NCBI GenBank assembly: GCA_902776435.1
Contig: CACYQB010000009.1
Coordinates: 1-64,000 of the forward strand
Direction: 5' to 3'
Length of the DNA stretch: 64,000 nt
DNA from: an uncultured Bacteroidales bacterium
GTDB lineage: Bacteria; Bacteroidota; Bacteroidia; Bacteroidales; Muribaculaceae
Of the stretch, positions 42,771 to 50,811 are shown in pieces. The notes under the pieces were generated by a model that saw only the letters and a program-made list of their open reading frames with translations, made no database searches and had not been told where the DNA came from. Within the stretch, counting starts at the first letter, position 1. Every line of letters starts with the position of its first letter. The position numbers and the translations under genes were made by a program.

Positions 42771-44771
42771 TTATGACTTATAGTTACGCGTCTGGACCTT
42801 GATGGCCTCGTAGTGGAGCGGCTCCTTGATGAGCGTGGGAGCGGTCTCATCGTTGCCGTTATACTTCCAGCAGGCGACATAGAAGAAGTTCTCGTCGTCA
42901 CGCTTAGCCTCACCTTCCTCGGTCTGATGTTCCTCGCGGAAGTGGCCACCACAGCTCTCGTGGCGGTTCAAGGCGTCATAGGCAATCAGCTCGCCCATGG
43001 TGATAAAGTCACGCAGGCGGAAGGCCTTGTCGAGCTCGATGTTCATGCCCTCTTGGGTGCCGGGGATAAACAGGTTGGTCTCGAACTCCTTGCGCAGGTC
43101 TTTGAGTTTCTGCAGCGCGGTCTCGAGGCTCTCCTTGGTGCGGGCCATGCCCACATAGTCCCACATCACGTTACCCAACTCCTTGTGGATGCTATCAACA
43201 GAACGCTTGCCCTGGATGCCCATCAGGTGGTCGAGATTGGCCTGTACCTTCTTCTCGGCAGCGTCAAACTCGGGCGAGTCGGTCGAGAAGTGGGGCACAC
43301 TGATCTGGTCGCTCAGGTAGTTCTGGATGGTGTAGGGCAGCACGAAGTAACCGTCGGCCAGACCCTGCATCAGCGCCGAAGCACCGAGGCGGTTTGCACC
43401 GTGGTCACTGAAGTTGCACTCACCGATGGCGAACAGACCCTTAATGCTGGTCTGCAACTCATAATCTACCCAGATGCCGCCCATCGTGTAGTGGATAGCG
43501 GGATAAATCATCATGGGATTGTAATATTTCACACCGTTGATCTCGTTAGCGAGTTCGCCGGGATTCACGTCGGTGATCTCCTCATACATGTCGAACAGGT
43601 TGCCATAGCGCTGGCGGATCACATCGATACCCAGGCGGTTGATGGCCTCGCTGAAGTCCAGGAACACGGCCTTGCCGGTGTTGTTTACACCGAAGCCCTT
43701 GTCGCAGCGCTCCTTAGCGGCGCGGCTGGCCACGTCACGGGGCACGAGGTTACCGAAGGCGGGATACCTGCGCTCCAGATAGTAGTCACGCTCCTCCTCG
43801 GGGATGTCGCTACCCTTGATCTGGCCTGCCTGCAGCTTCTTGGCGTCCTCAATGTTCTTGGGCACCCAGATGCGGCCGTCGTTACGCAGCGACTCACTCA
43901 TCAGCGTCAGCTTGGACTGCTTGTCACCGTGCACGGGGATACAGGTGGGGTGAATCTGCACGTAGGCGGGGTTAGCAAAGTAAGCGCCGTGGCGATAGCA
44001 TGCCATGGCAGCCGAGCAGTTGCAACCCATAGCGTTGGTGCTCAGGAAGTAGGTGTTGCCATAACCACCGGTGGCGATGACCACTGCGTGAGCGGCAAAG
44101 CGCTCCAGCTTACCGGTCACCAGGTTCTTGGCGATGATACCGCGGGCACGGCCGTCGATGATGACCACGTCGTGCATCTCGTAGCGGTTGTAGCTCTTCA
44201 CCTTGCCGGCATGGATCATGCGGTTCAGGCTCGAGTAGGCACCGAGCAGCAGCTGCTGACCGGTCTGACCCTTGGCGTAGAATGTGCGGCTCACCTGAGC
44301 GCCACCAAACGAGCGGTTGGCCAGCAGACCACCATACTCGCGAGCGAAGGGAACACCCTGTGCCACGCACTGGTCAATGATATTGTTCGACACCTCGGCC
44401 AGGCGGTAAACGTTGGCCTCGCGGGCACGGTAGTCACCACCCTTGACGGTGTCATAGAACAAGCGGTAAACCGAGTCACCGTCGTTCTGATAGTTCTTGG
44501 CTGCGTTGATACCACCTTGAGCGGCGATCGAGTGAGCGCGGCGGGGCGAATCCTGGATGCAGAAGTTCAATACGTTGAAGCCCATCTCGCCCAGCGTGGC
44601 GGCTGCCGACGCACCTGCCAGACCGGTACCCACGACGATGATGTCGAGTTTACGCTTGTTGGCGGGGTTGACGAGTTTCTGGTGAGCCTTATAGTTGGTC
44701 CATTTCTCAGCGATGGGTCCCTCGGGAATCTTGGAATCGATAGGCTGAGCGTTCATTTTGTTTTCTTCCAT
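42771..44771 (-). CDS. sdhA: Succinate dehydrogenase/fumarate reductase flavoprotein subunit
   Basis: Catalytic subunit, 666 aa. The FAD motif is [19 protein letters not shown] (43-61), and H80 in [11 protein letters not shown] is the histidine that bonds FAD covalently. [10 protein letters not shown] and the C-terminal helical domain are present. This length and the [14 protein letters not shown] start are typical of the Bacteroidetes B-type enzyme. The start 44771 ([10 protein letters not shown]) is used; the methionine five residues later is an alternative. Confidence 0.96.
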   Translation of the reverse strand: MEENKMNAQPIDSKIPEGPIAEKWTNYKAHQKLVNPANKRKLDIIVVGTGLAGASAAATLGEMGFNVLNFCIQDSPRRAHSIAAQGGINAAKNYQNDGDSVYRLFYDTVKGGDYRAREANVYRLAEVSNNIIDQCVAQGVPFAREYGGLLANRSFGGAQVSRTFYAKGQTGQQLLLGAYSSLNRMIHAGKVKSYNRYEMHDVVIIDGRARGIIAKNLVTGKLERFAAHAVVIATGGYGNTYFLSTNAMGCNCSAAMACYRHGAYFANPAYVQIHPTCIPVHGDKQSKLTLMSESLRNDGRIWVPKNIEDAKKLQAGQIKGSDIPEEERDYYLERRYPAFGNLVPRDVASRAAKERCDKGFGVNNTGKAVFLDFSEAINRLGIDVIRQRYGNLFDMYEEITDVNPGELANEINGVKYYNPMMIYPAIHYTMGGIWVDYELQTSIKGLFAIGECNFSDHGANRLGASALMQGLADGYFVLPYTIQNYLSDQISVPHFSTDSPEFDAAEKKVQANLDHLMGIQGKRSVDSIHKELGNVMWDYVGMARTKESLETALQKLKDLRKEFETNLFIPGTQEGMNIELDKAFRLRDFITMGELIAYDALNRHESCGGHFREEHQTEEGEAKRDDENFFYVACWKYNGNDETAPTLIKEPLHYEAIKVQTRNYKS

Positions 44772-44808
44772 TTGTGTTACAAATTTTAAAAGGGTTAATA
44801 CTCAGCGA

Positions 44809-45465
44809 TTAGAGGGCAAAGAACCAGGTAAAGTAGCATGCCTCTACAGCAAACAGGATAAACACGATGCTAGCCCACCACTTGGAAATGCACTGCCAGC
44901 GGGGAATCCACTTGTCGTTGGCGGTGCCCAGGGTCTGGAAAGCGCTCCAGAAACCGTGGCTGATGTGGAACCACAGGGCGGCAAAGCCGATCAGGTAAAC
45001 GGGGAGCACCCACAGCTGGCTGAAGGTAGCCTGCAGATAGAATGTACCGTTCATGACATGGTCACCCATGAGTTCGGGCAACTGCATCTTGGCCCAGAAC
45101 TGCACGAGGTGCAGAATCAGGAAGCAGCAGACGATGAGACCCAGAACGAGCATATTCTGGGAAGCCCACTCGACGTTCTTGGGACGAGCGTTCACAGCGT
45201 AGCGGTTGTTGCCGCGTGCCTTGCGGTTCTGGAAAGTGAGCCAGAAAGCAAAGATGATGTGAATCGCAAATCCGCCTGCCAGCACGAGCGTACCGGCCAC
45301 AGCATACCAATTGGCACCGAGGAACTCGCAAATGGCGTCATAGGCCTCAAACGAGATGAGAGCCACAGCGTTCATCAGCGCATGGAATGTGACGAATAGG
45401 ACAAGGAAGAGGCCAGTTACCGACATCACCACCTTACGTCCTACAGATGAATTAGTTAACCACAT
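44809..45465 (-). CDS. sdhC: Succinate dehydrogenase/fumarate reductase cytochrome b subunit
   Basis: Membrane anchor, 218 aa, with five helices. Haem-ligand histidines are plausible in VTFHALMN, FAIHIIFAF, LILHLVQFW and WFHISHGFW, as in B-type complexes with two haems. The ATG at 45465 (MWLTNSSVGRKVVMSVTG) was chosen: a longer frame begins with TTG inside the promoter -7 element at 45529-45536. First gene of sdhCAB. Confidence 0.95.
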   Translation of the reverse strand: MWLTNSSVGRKVVMSVTGLFLVLFVTFHALMNAVALISFEAYDAICEFLGANWYAVAGTLVLAGGFAIHIIFAFWLTFQNRKARGNNRYAVNARPKNVEWASQNMLVLGLIVCCFLILHLVQFWAKMQLPELMGDHVMNGTFYLQATFSQLWVLPVYLIGFAALWFHISHGFWSAFQTLGTANDKWIPRWQCISKWWASIVFILFAVEACYFTWFFAL

Positions 45466-45528
45466 AAAAATTGATGATTTTTTAGTTATTAATTGATTGT
45501 TAATTTCGTTAATATCCACATTATCCTG

Positions 45529-45536
45529 CAAAGATA
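45529..45536 (-). promoter_or_regulatory. -7 element of sdhCAB
   Basis: TATCTTTG on the minus strand, 63 bp before the sdhC start; no clear -33 TTTG. Confidence 0.6.
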
Positions 45537-45586
45537 ATAAAAAATTCTGAGTTTTCAGTTCTAAGTTGTAAGTTTTCGGTCAAACA

Positions 45587-45648
45587 CTTAAAGCCTAACA
45601 CCTAACCAAAAAGGCACCTAAAACCTAAAGCCTAAAACCTAACACCTA
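45587..45648 (-). repeat. TTTAGG-type heptamer array at the queA stop codon
   Basis: Plus-strand units CCTAAAR or CCTAACA repeat at mostly 7-bp spacing; in the sense of queA they read TTTAGGY. The queA stop codon (TAG, 45648-45646) is part of the first unit. Confidence 0.75.
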
Positions 45649-46701
45649 GTCATTCAGGATAAGCATGGCGTCGCCGTAGGCACCGAAGCGGTATTTCTCC
45701 TCGATGGCCACCTGATAGGCGTTCATCGTCTGCTCATAGCCGCCGAAGGCAGCCTGTGCCATCAGCATGATGGAATAAGGCATGTGGAAGTTGGTCACCA
45801 GGGCATCACAGGTCGTGCACTCATAGGGCGGGAACAAGAATTTGTTCGACCAGCCCCCGAAGGGCTTGATGTGGCCGTTCATGCCCACGCAGGTTTCAAA
45901 GGCGCGCAACACCGATGTGCCGATGGCGCACACCTTGTTGCCACCGTCGCGCAGGGTGTTGACCTTCTCAGCGAGCTCGACGCTCACGTCCATTTCCTCG
46001 CTGTCCATGCGATGCTTGGTCAGGTCCTCAACGTCGATGTCGCGGTAACTGCCCAGGCTGATGTGCATCGTCAAGAAGTCACGGTCGATATCGTAAATCT
46101 CCATGCGGCGCATCAACTCGCGCGAGAAGTGCAGACCAGCGGCGGGAGCCACCACTGCGCCTTCCTTACTGGCAAAGATGGTCTGGTAGCGTTCGGCATC
46201 CTCGGGCTCGGCGTCACGCTGGATGTAATAGGGCAACGGCGTATTACCCAGGTTGTACAGGTCCTTCTTGAACTGGTCGTGGTCGCCGTCGTAGAGGAAA
46301 CGCAGCGTGCGACCCCTCGACGTGGTGTTGTCGATGACCTCGGCCACCATCGAGTCGTCCAGACCGAAGTACAGTTTATTACCGATGCGGATCTTGCGGG
46401 CGGGTTCCACCAGCACGTCCCACAGCTTGTTGTTGGGGTTCAACTCACGCAGCAGGAACACCTCGATGCGGGCTCCCGTCTTCTCCTTGTTGCCAAAGAG
46501 CTTGGCGGGGAACACCTGTGTGTCGTTGAACACAAACAGGTCGTGCGGGCCGAAATACTCAAGGATCTCCTTGAACACGCGGTGCTCGATTTCGTTACTG
46601 CGTTTGTGCAGCACCATCAGGCGCGACTCGTCGCGCACAGGAACTGGATGCGAGGCAATGAGCTCCTCGGGCATCTTTGTGTTGAATTCTGAGAGTTTCA
46701 T
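45646..46701 (-). CDS. queA: S-adenosylmethionine:tRNA ribosyltransferase-isomerase
   Basis: Adds the ribosyl group of SAM to preQ1 in tRNA on the way to queuosine. 351 aa, normal. Signatures: MKLSEFNTKMPEELIASHP at the start, LFVFNDTQVFPAKLFG, VAPAAGLHFSREL, and GGWSNKFLFPPYE near the end. Last gene of the DUF3098-uppP-truB-queA run; a hairpin lies in the 110-bp gap before it. Confidence 0.96.
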   Translation of the reverse strand: MKLSEFNTKMPEELIASHPVPVRDESRLMVLHKRSNEIEHRVFKEILEYFGPHDLFVFNDTQVFPAKLFGNKEKTGARIEVFLLRELNPNNKLWDVLVEPARKIRIGNKLYFGLDDSMVAEVIDNTTSRGRTLRFLYDGDHDQFKKDLYNLGNTPLPYYIQRDAEPEDAERYQTIFASKEGAVVAPAAGLHFSRELMRRMEIYDIDRDFLTMHISLGSYRDIDVEDLTKHRMDSEEMDVSVELAEKVNTLRDGGNKVCAIGTSVLRAFETCVGMNGHIKPFGGWSNKFLFPPYECTTCDALVTNFHMPYSIMLMAQAAFGGYEQTMNAYQVAIEEKYRFGAYGDAMLILND

Positions 46702-46729
46702 AATCTATATCTATAGCGTTGTAAGTTGT

Positions 46730-46765
46730 TCGCCTTATTGGCCTCACGCTAAGCCGCTAAGGCGA
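46730..46765. repeat. GCTAAGCCGC-family hairpin between truB and queA
   Basis: TCGCCTTA (46730-46737) pairs with TAAGGCGA (46758-46765), with a GGC/GCC inner stem around CTCACGCTAAGCCGC. Third copy of this family in the window; it may act as an intercistronic processing or partial termination site. Confidence 0.65.
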
Positions 46766-46811
46766 TAAGTTATTATTCTTTTTCTTTCTGTAATTATCAA
46801 AGAGCAGATGG

Positions 46812-47666
46812 TTATTTGATCTGGGATGTGCGCTTCGGGGGCGCGTCACATTTTTTCTTCTCTTGCTTGCGGGCCTCGCGCTCGGCTTTCTGGCGGGCGG
46901 CACGCTCACGGTTCTCGATGCGTTCGCGTTCCAGACGCTCGGCGGCGGCTTGTTCGGGTGAGACATAGGTCTCGTTATCCAGTTTCTCGACCAGCCCCTT
47001 GAGGGTGAGGCAGTTGTCAATGGTGATGTCGCCCACGCGGGTACGGCGCAGGGCCGTCAAGTGGGCACCGCTACCCAGAGCCACGCCGATGTCGCGTGCC
47101 AGGGCGCGGATATAGGTGCCCTTGCTGCACACCACGCGGATTTGCAGCGTGGGTTCCTGGGGCAAGCCGCATTGCAACACCTCTATCTCGTCGATGACCA
47201 GCGTCTTGGGACGGATTTCCACGTCCTGACCTTTGCGGGCGAGCTTATAGGCAGGCTTGCCATCGATTTTGCAGGCCGAGAACGACGGTGGCACCTGCTC
47301 GATACTTCCCGTGAACTGCTCCTGCAGCACGTGGTCAATCAACGGGCGGTCGATGTGCTGCCACTCGTAGGTGGCATCCACCTCGGTCTCCAGGTCATAG
47401 CTGGGCGTGGTGGCCCCCAACCTCAGGTCGGCGATATACTCCTTGACACCGGCCTGCAGCTCGTCGATGCGCTTGGTCGCATGGCCCGTGCACAGCAGCA
47501 GCACGCCAGTCGCCAGCGGGTCGAGCGTTCCGGCATGGCCCACCTTGACACTGCGCGTCCCCAGGTGGGTGCGCAAGACAGCACGCACCTTCTTCACCGC
47601 TGCAAACGAGGTCATCCTCAGCGGCTTGTCGATACAGAATATTTCGCCTTCTATCGGGTTTAGCAT
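46812..47666 (-). CDS. truB: tRNA pseudouridine(55) synthase
   Basis: Makes pseudouridine 55 in the T-loop of tRNAs. 284 aa. The catalytic aspartate is D49 in VGHAGTLDPLATG; IDKPLRMTSFAAV and the GTYIRALARDIG motif are present. Beyond about residue 240 it carries a 45-residue highly charged tail (RLERERIENRERAARQ and Lys-rich end) not needed for the known fold. 69 bp after uppP. Confidence 0.95.
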   Translation of the reverse strand: MLNPIEGEIFCIDKPLRMTSFAAVKKVRAVLRTHLGTRSVKVGHAGTLDPLATGVLLLCTGHATKRIDELQAGVKEYIADLRLGATTPSYDLETEVDATYEWQHIDRPLIDHVLQEQFTGSIEQVPPSFSACKIDGKPAYKLARKGQDVEIRPKTLVIDEIEVLQCGLPQEPTLQIRVVCSKGTYIRALARDIGVALGSGAHLTALRRTRVGDITIDNCLTLKGLVEKLDNETYVSPEQAAAERLERERIENRERAARQKAEREARKQEKKKCDAPPKRTSQIK

Positions 47667-47702
47667 TGTAAAAGTCCCTAGTTGGCATCAGCCATCTATT
47701 AT

Positions 47703-47737
47703 CTTTATATCTCTTATCTTTTATCTCTTATCTCTTA
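47703..47737 (-). repeat. TAAGAGA heptamer array at the uppP stop codon
   Basis: Plus-strand TCTCTTA/TCTTTTA units at 47710, 47717, 47724 and 47731 with a weaker first unit. In uppP sense the stop codon TAA (47737-47735) opens the first TAAGAGA unit. Confidence 0.75.
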
Positions 47738-48550
47738 CATCGCGGGGGCAGGCATCAGCTGCGACAGGGCGATGGCAAACAGGCCGGCAACGATGCAATA
47801 CACACCGAACCACACCAGTTTACCCCGCTTGACGATGTTGATCATCCACTTGCAGGCAAGGCAACCAGCCACAAAGGCGGCCACGAAGCCCACGATGAGC
47901 GGTAACGTGTCGATGCCGCCGAAGGCTTCCTCGCCCTTGACGACCTTGAGCACGTCGAGCAAAGCCTCACCCAGGATGGGAGGAATCACCATCAGGAACG
48001 AGAACTGCGCCAGCGACTCCTTTTTGTTACCCAACATCAATCCGGTGGCGATGGTGCTGCCCGAGCGCGAGAGGCCCGGCATCACGGCACACGCCTGAGC
48101 GATACCGATGATGAGCGCATCCTTCCACGAGATTTTCTCCTTCTGTCGCGGCTTGGCGTAGTAGGAGAAGATGAGCAACGCGGCGGTCAACAACAGCATG
48201 CAACCCACGATGAGCAGTCCGCTGCCAAAGATTTCCTCCACCTTGTCCTTGAAAAGGAAACCCACGATGCCGATGGGGATCATCGACACCAGGATGTTCA
48301 GGAAATACTTGGTCTCGTCGTTCATCTTGAACTTGAACAGACCCTTCAGGATCCAGTCGATCTCGCTCCAGAGCACAACGAAGGTGCTCAGCACAGTAGC
48401 CACATGAACCAGGATGGTAAACGTCAGGTTGTCGGCACCCTCGATGCCAAACAGGTAGCTACCGATGGCCAAGTGGCCGCTGCTGCTCACGGGTAAATAC
48501 TCGGTCAGACCCTGGACAATGCCCAGAATCAGTGCTTCTAACCAACTCAT
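47735..48550 (-). CDS. uppP: Undecaprenyl-diphosphate phosphatase
   Basis: Recycles the C55 lipid carrier by removing a phosphate; inner membrane, 271 aa with about eight helices. Catalytic motifs: [16 protein letters not shown] (15-30) and [14 protein letters not shown]. Loss of activity is classically linked to bacitracin sensitivity. It follows DUF3098 by 6 bp in an operon seen across Bacteroidetes. Confidence 0.96.
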   Translation of the reverse strand: MSWLEALILGIVQGLTEYLPVSSSGHLAIGSYLFGIEGADNLTFTILVHVATVLSTFVVLWSEIDWILKGLFKFKMNDETKYFLNILVSMIPIGIVGFLFKDKVEEIFGSGLLIVGCMLLLTAALLIFSYYAKPRQKEKISWKDALIIGIAQACAVMPGLSRSGSTIATGLMLGNKKESLAQFSFLMVIPPILGEALLDVLKVVKGEEAFGGIDTLPLIVGFVAAFVAGCLACKWMINIVKRGKLVWFGVYCIVAGLFAIALSQLMPAPAM

Positions 48551-48556
48551 GGTGTC

Positions 48557-48853
48557 TTATGCGTTATCTTCGTTGTCGTCTTTCTTGTTGTCTTTCTTGC
48601 GATAGATGATGGCAAATGCCATGAGCACAAAGCCCAGGAAGGCAATAATCGGACCCGTGGTGACGCGGCTGCTTTCAAAGATGTTCTCATTGAACTTGTC
48701 GCCCACATTGGCGTCACCCGTCATCAGCCAGAAACCGATGATAATCAGCAACAGGCAGATGCCCATCATGATAAAATTAATCTTTGTCAGCGGATAAGAT
48801 ACCTTACCGCCAGCATTCTTCTCAACTTGATTTTTCTTTTCTTGAGTTGCCAT
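48557..48853 (-). CDS. DUF3098 family membrane protein
   Basis: A 98-aa protein with two membrane helices (INFIMMGICLLLIIIGFWLM and GPIIAFLGFVLMAFAIIY) and charged ends. It matches DUF3098, usually found between ftsX and uppP in Bacteroidetes. Here ftsX is absent and the gene has its own promoter, so the operon has been split. Role unknown. Confidence 0.88.
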   Translation of the reverse strand: MATQEKKNQVEKNAGGKVSYPLTKINFIMMGICLLLIIIGFWLMTGDANVGDKFNENIFESSRVTTGPIIAFLGFVLMAFAIIYRKKDNKKDDNEDNA

Positions 48854-48925
48854 TATAGTTTTACTTTAGTCATTTACTGCCAAGATGCGATGGAACACAA
48901 GAGAGCATAACACCGCAACTTGCTG

Positions 48926-48956
48926 CAAAAATACAACATCGAGAGCCCTTTGTCAA
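48926..48956 (-). promoter_or_regulatory. Promoter of DUF3098-uppP-truB-queA
   Basis: TTG (48956-48954), 20-bp spacer, TATTTTTG (48933-48926) on the minus strand. Confidence 0.65.
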
Positions 48957-49094
48957 TACTTTTAACCGATTTTCACTATTGGCACCGTAAAACTGCACCG
49001 CAAAAACCGTCTATTCTGTGAACCATCCTGCCGCAAAACCTCACGCCGTAAAGCCACAAACTTTTTGACATGGTGGCAGGGGGTGAACAGGATG
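48957..49094. other. Intergenic stretch between divergent promoters
   Basis: Apart from the two promoters at its ends nothing is recognised. Short frames here have no coding character. Confidence 0.45.
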
Positions 49095-49102
49095 TATCTT
49101 TG
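49095..49102 (+). promoter_or_regulatory. -7 element of the small replication-like gene
   Basis: TATCTTTG; a TTTTTG stands 27 bp upstream, farther than usual. The ATG at 49158 is 55 bp downstream. Confidence 0.5.
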
Positions 49103-49140
49103 CGGCAAACAGAGAATAAAAACCAAAGTGAAACCAAAAC

Positions 49141-49464
49141 AAAACCAAACTGAAACCATGAAAACAACTATCGACATCAGCATCGACCCCGCCAAACTGG
49201 CACTGGTGGTCTCCTCACTCGAGGACAAAGATCTGGGACTCCTGCTGCGCGCACTAGTGGCATCAGCCTGTGGCGAAGACGCCTCACCCTTCCTCAACAC
49301 GTCGGGGGTAATCATCGCCTATGGCCTGCTTAGCCCTTCCATCACTCATAACCTGCAGCGCATCACCACCTTGCGCGCCAACGGCGCCAAGGGCGGACGC
49401 CCGCGCAAGCTGCCCTCTGAACCCACTGAAAAAACCAAAAAAAACCAAACCGAAACCATAAAAA
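49141..49464 (+). repeat. 24-bp direct repeats exactly 300 bp apart around the small gene
   Basis: The 24 bases at 49141-49164 and 49441-49464 differ at two positions; both contain AAAACCAAACYGAAACCAT. One spans the start codon, the other lies in the same reading frame near the 3' end (both would read NQTET). Confidence 0.8.
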
Positions 49465-49502
49465 AAAGCAAAAAAGAAGACCTTTCCCCCACACCCCCTT
49501 AA
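49158..49502 (+). CDS. Small DUF6291-like protein (phage replication type)
   Basis: A 114-aa protein with a helical N-terminal part (PAKLALVVSSLEDKDLGLLLRAL, here in two pieces), a SPSITHNLQRI helix and the NGAKGGRPRK basic motif typical of DUF6291 and phage replisome-organiser N-termini, followed by a Lys/Thr-rich tail. Those relatives usually sit in prophages; no other phage gene is here, so it may be a remnant or a domesticated gene. The start 49158 was chosen because earlier in-frame codons overlap the promoter. Confidence 0.65.
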   Translation: MKTTIDISIDPAKLALVVSSLEDKDLGLLLRALVASACGEDASPFLNTSGVIIAYGLLSPSITHNLQRITTLRANGAKGGRPRKLPSEPTEKTKKNQTETIKKSKKEDLSPTPP

Positions 49503-49600
49503 GAAGAAAAAAATAAAAAAAATATTTTTATAACTCTCTCACCAGATGCGTGTGCGCGCGAGAAAAACCCACTTAAACACCCGACACCGACAAAAAATTA

Positions 49601-49650
49601 TTCAACTTGAATTATTTGATTTAAATAATTTGATTTGCATAATTTGAAAA
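49601..49650. repeat. Palindrome and three 14-bp repeats before ATPase C
   Basis: TTCAACTTGAA (49601-49611) is followed by units ATTATTTGATTT (49611), ATAATTTGATTT (49625) and ATAATTTGAAAA (49639), exactly 14 bp apart. The second and third units contain and flank the -33 TTTG. Confidence 0.75.
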
Positions 49651-49665
49651 ATGGCTTTATCTTTG
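49634..49665 (+). promoter_or_regulatory. Promoter of ATPase C
   Basis: TTTG (49634-49637), 20-bp spacer, TATCTTTG (49658-49665), 19 bp before the ATG. Confidence 0.78.
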
Positions 49666-49684
49666 CCACCAAAAATGACTTGTT

Positions 49685-50809
49685 ATGGAAAATCCGTTTA
49701 TCGTTACTGGCAAGATTAAGCCTGAATACTTTTGTGACCGTGTAGAGGAATCTGAACGTCTAACACGATGCATTCTGTCGGGAGGAGAGAATATGGTGAT
49801 AATTTCGCCACGCCGCCTGGGTAAGACAGGACTGATTCTTCACTGCTTTGACAAGCCCGAAGTCCAGGAACACGTCACGACCCTGTTTATTGACATCCTG
49901 CGGACCTCGAGTCTTCAAGAGTTCACCTATGTGCTAGGTCGCGCCGTGTTCAAGACCTTAGGGACTCGCAGCCAGCAAATGATGAAAAACATCATCGACA
50001 CGTTGCGGTCACTGCGTGGCAGCTTCGGATATGATCCCGTTATGGGCACTCCCACGTTTGACATTAAGTTGGGAGACATCACCAATCCCACTTACACCCT
50101 GGAAGAAATTTTTGCTTGCTTAGAGCAATCAAGTGAACACATCGTGGTAGCCATCGATGAATTCCAGCAAATTGTCAACTATCCCGAGAAGAATATTGAA
50201 GCGCTGCTCCGCACCCACATCCAGCAGTCTGCTAACGCCAATTTTATCTTTGCCGGCAGTGAGCGCCACATCATGGGCGAAATGTTTCTTGAACATGCGC
50301 GCCCATTCTATCAGAGTGCCACCATGATGTCATTGTCGCCCATCAGTCTGGACAAATATGAGGAATTCGTCATCAAGCATTTCTCTGCCAACCAACTCAC
50401 TGTAGCTACTGATGCTATTTCCCATGCCTATCATCTGTTGCAAGGCAACACCTACTATATGCAGAAGACATTCAGGGAGGCGTTTGCCATGGCGCTTGGC
50501 GGGAAGACGTGTGACAAACAGATGATAGAAGATATCATCTCGTCGATAATGCAAGACAATAGCCACAAATACAGTGAATCCCTGGCTCAACTCACCCTGC
50601 CCCAGAAGGAACTCCTGATGGCAATTGCCACCGAGGGGCGCGCTCGACGAATCACGTCGTCACAATTTGTGAAACGCCATCGCCTTAAGTCGGCAAGCAG
50701 CGTGCAAGCCGCCATTCGCAAACTCATGGAATATGGCATCGTAACTGTGCAGGAAAACGAATATTACATTGAAGACCAGTTGCTGCAGCGGTGGATGATG
50801 AGCAGTTGA
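49685..50809 (+). CDS. AAA family ATPase C
   Basis: A 374-aa ATPase of the archaeal-ATPase (PF01637-like) group. Walker A is SPRRLGKTG (41-49), Walker B VVAIDEFQQ (about 155-163), with FIFAGSERHIM as sensor. The C-terminal part (about 295-370, LTLPQKELLMAIATEG to RKLMEYGIVTVQENEYYI) is a winged helix. Unlike A and B it has no nuclease-like C-terminus. It stands alone behind a repeat-bearing promoter and converges on the aldo/keto reductase gene with almost no gap. Function unknown. Confidence 0.85.
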   Translation: MENPFIVTGKIKPEYFCDRVEESERLTRCILSGGENMVIISPRRLGKTGLILHCFDKPEVQEHVTTLFIDILRTSSLQEFTYVLGRAVFKTLGTRSQQMMKNIIDTLRSLRGSFGYDPVMGTPTFDIKLGDITNPTYTLEEIFACLEQSSEHIVVAIDEFQQIVNYPEKNIEALLRTHIQQSANANFIFAGSERHIMGEMFLEHARPFYQSATMMSLSPISLDKYEEFVIKHFSANQLTVATDAISHAYHLLQGNTYYMQKTFREAFAMALGGKTCDKQMIEDIISSIMQDNSHKYSESLAQLTLPQKELLMAIATEGRARRITSSQFVKRHRLKSASSVQAAIRKLMEYGIVTVQENEYYIEDQLLQRWMMSS

Positions 50810-50811
50810 CG

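Noticed and set aside
42813-44789. 658-codon open frame on the plus strand opposite sdhA
   Set aside because: Mirror frame of a GC-rich, clearly identified gene; its translation is rich in Val/His/Leu shadow composition and has no motif.
45466-45531. Longer TTG start for sdhC
   Set aside because: The TTG is part of the promoter -7 element, and the ATG at 45465 matches the family start.
49158-49502. Prophage
   Set aside because: Only one phage-like protein; no integrase, terminase, structural genes or attachment sites.
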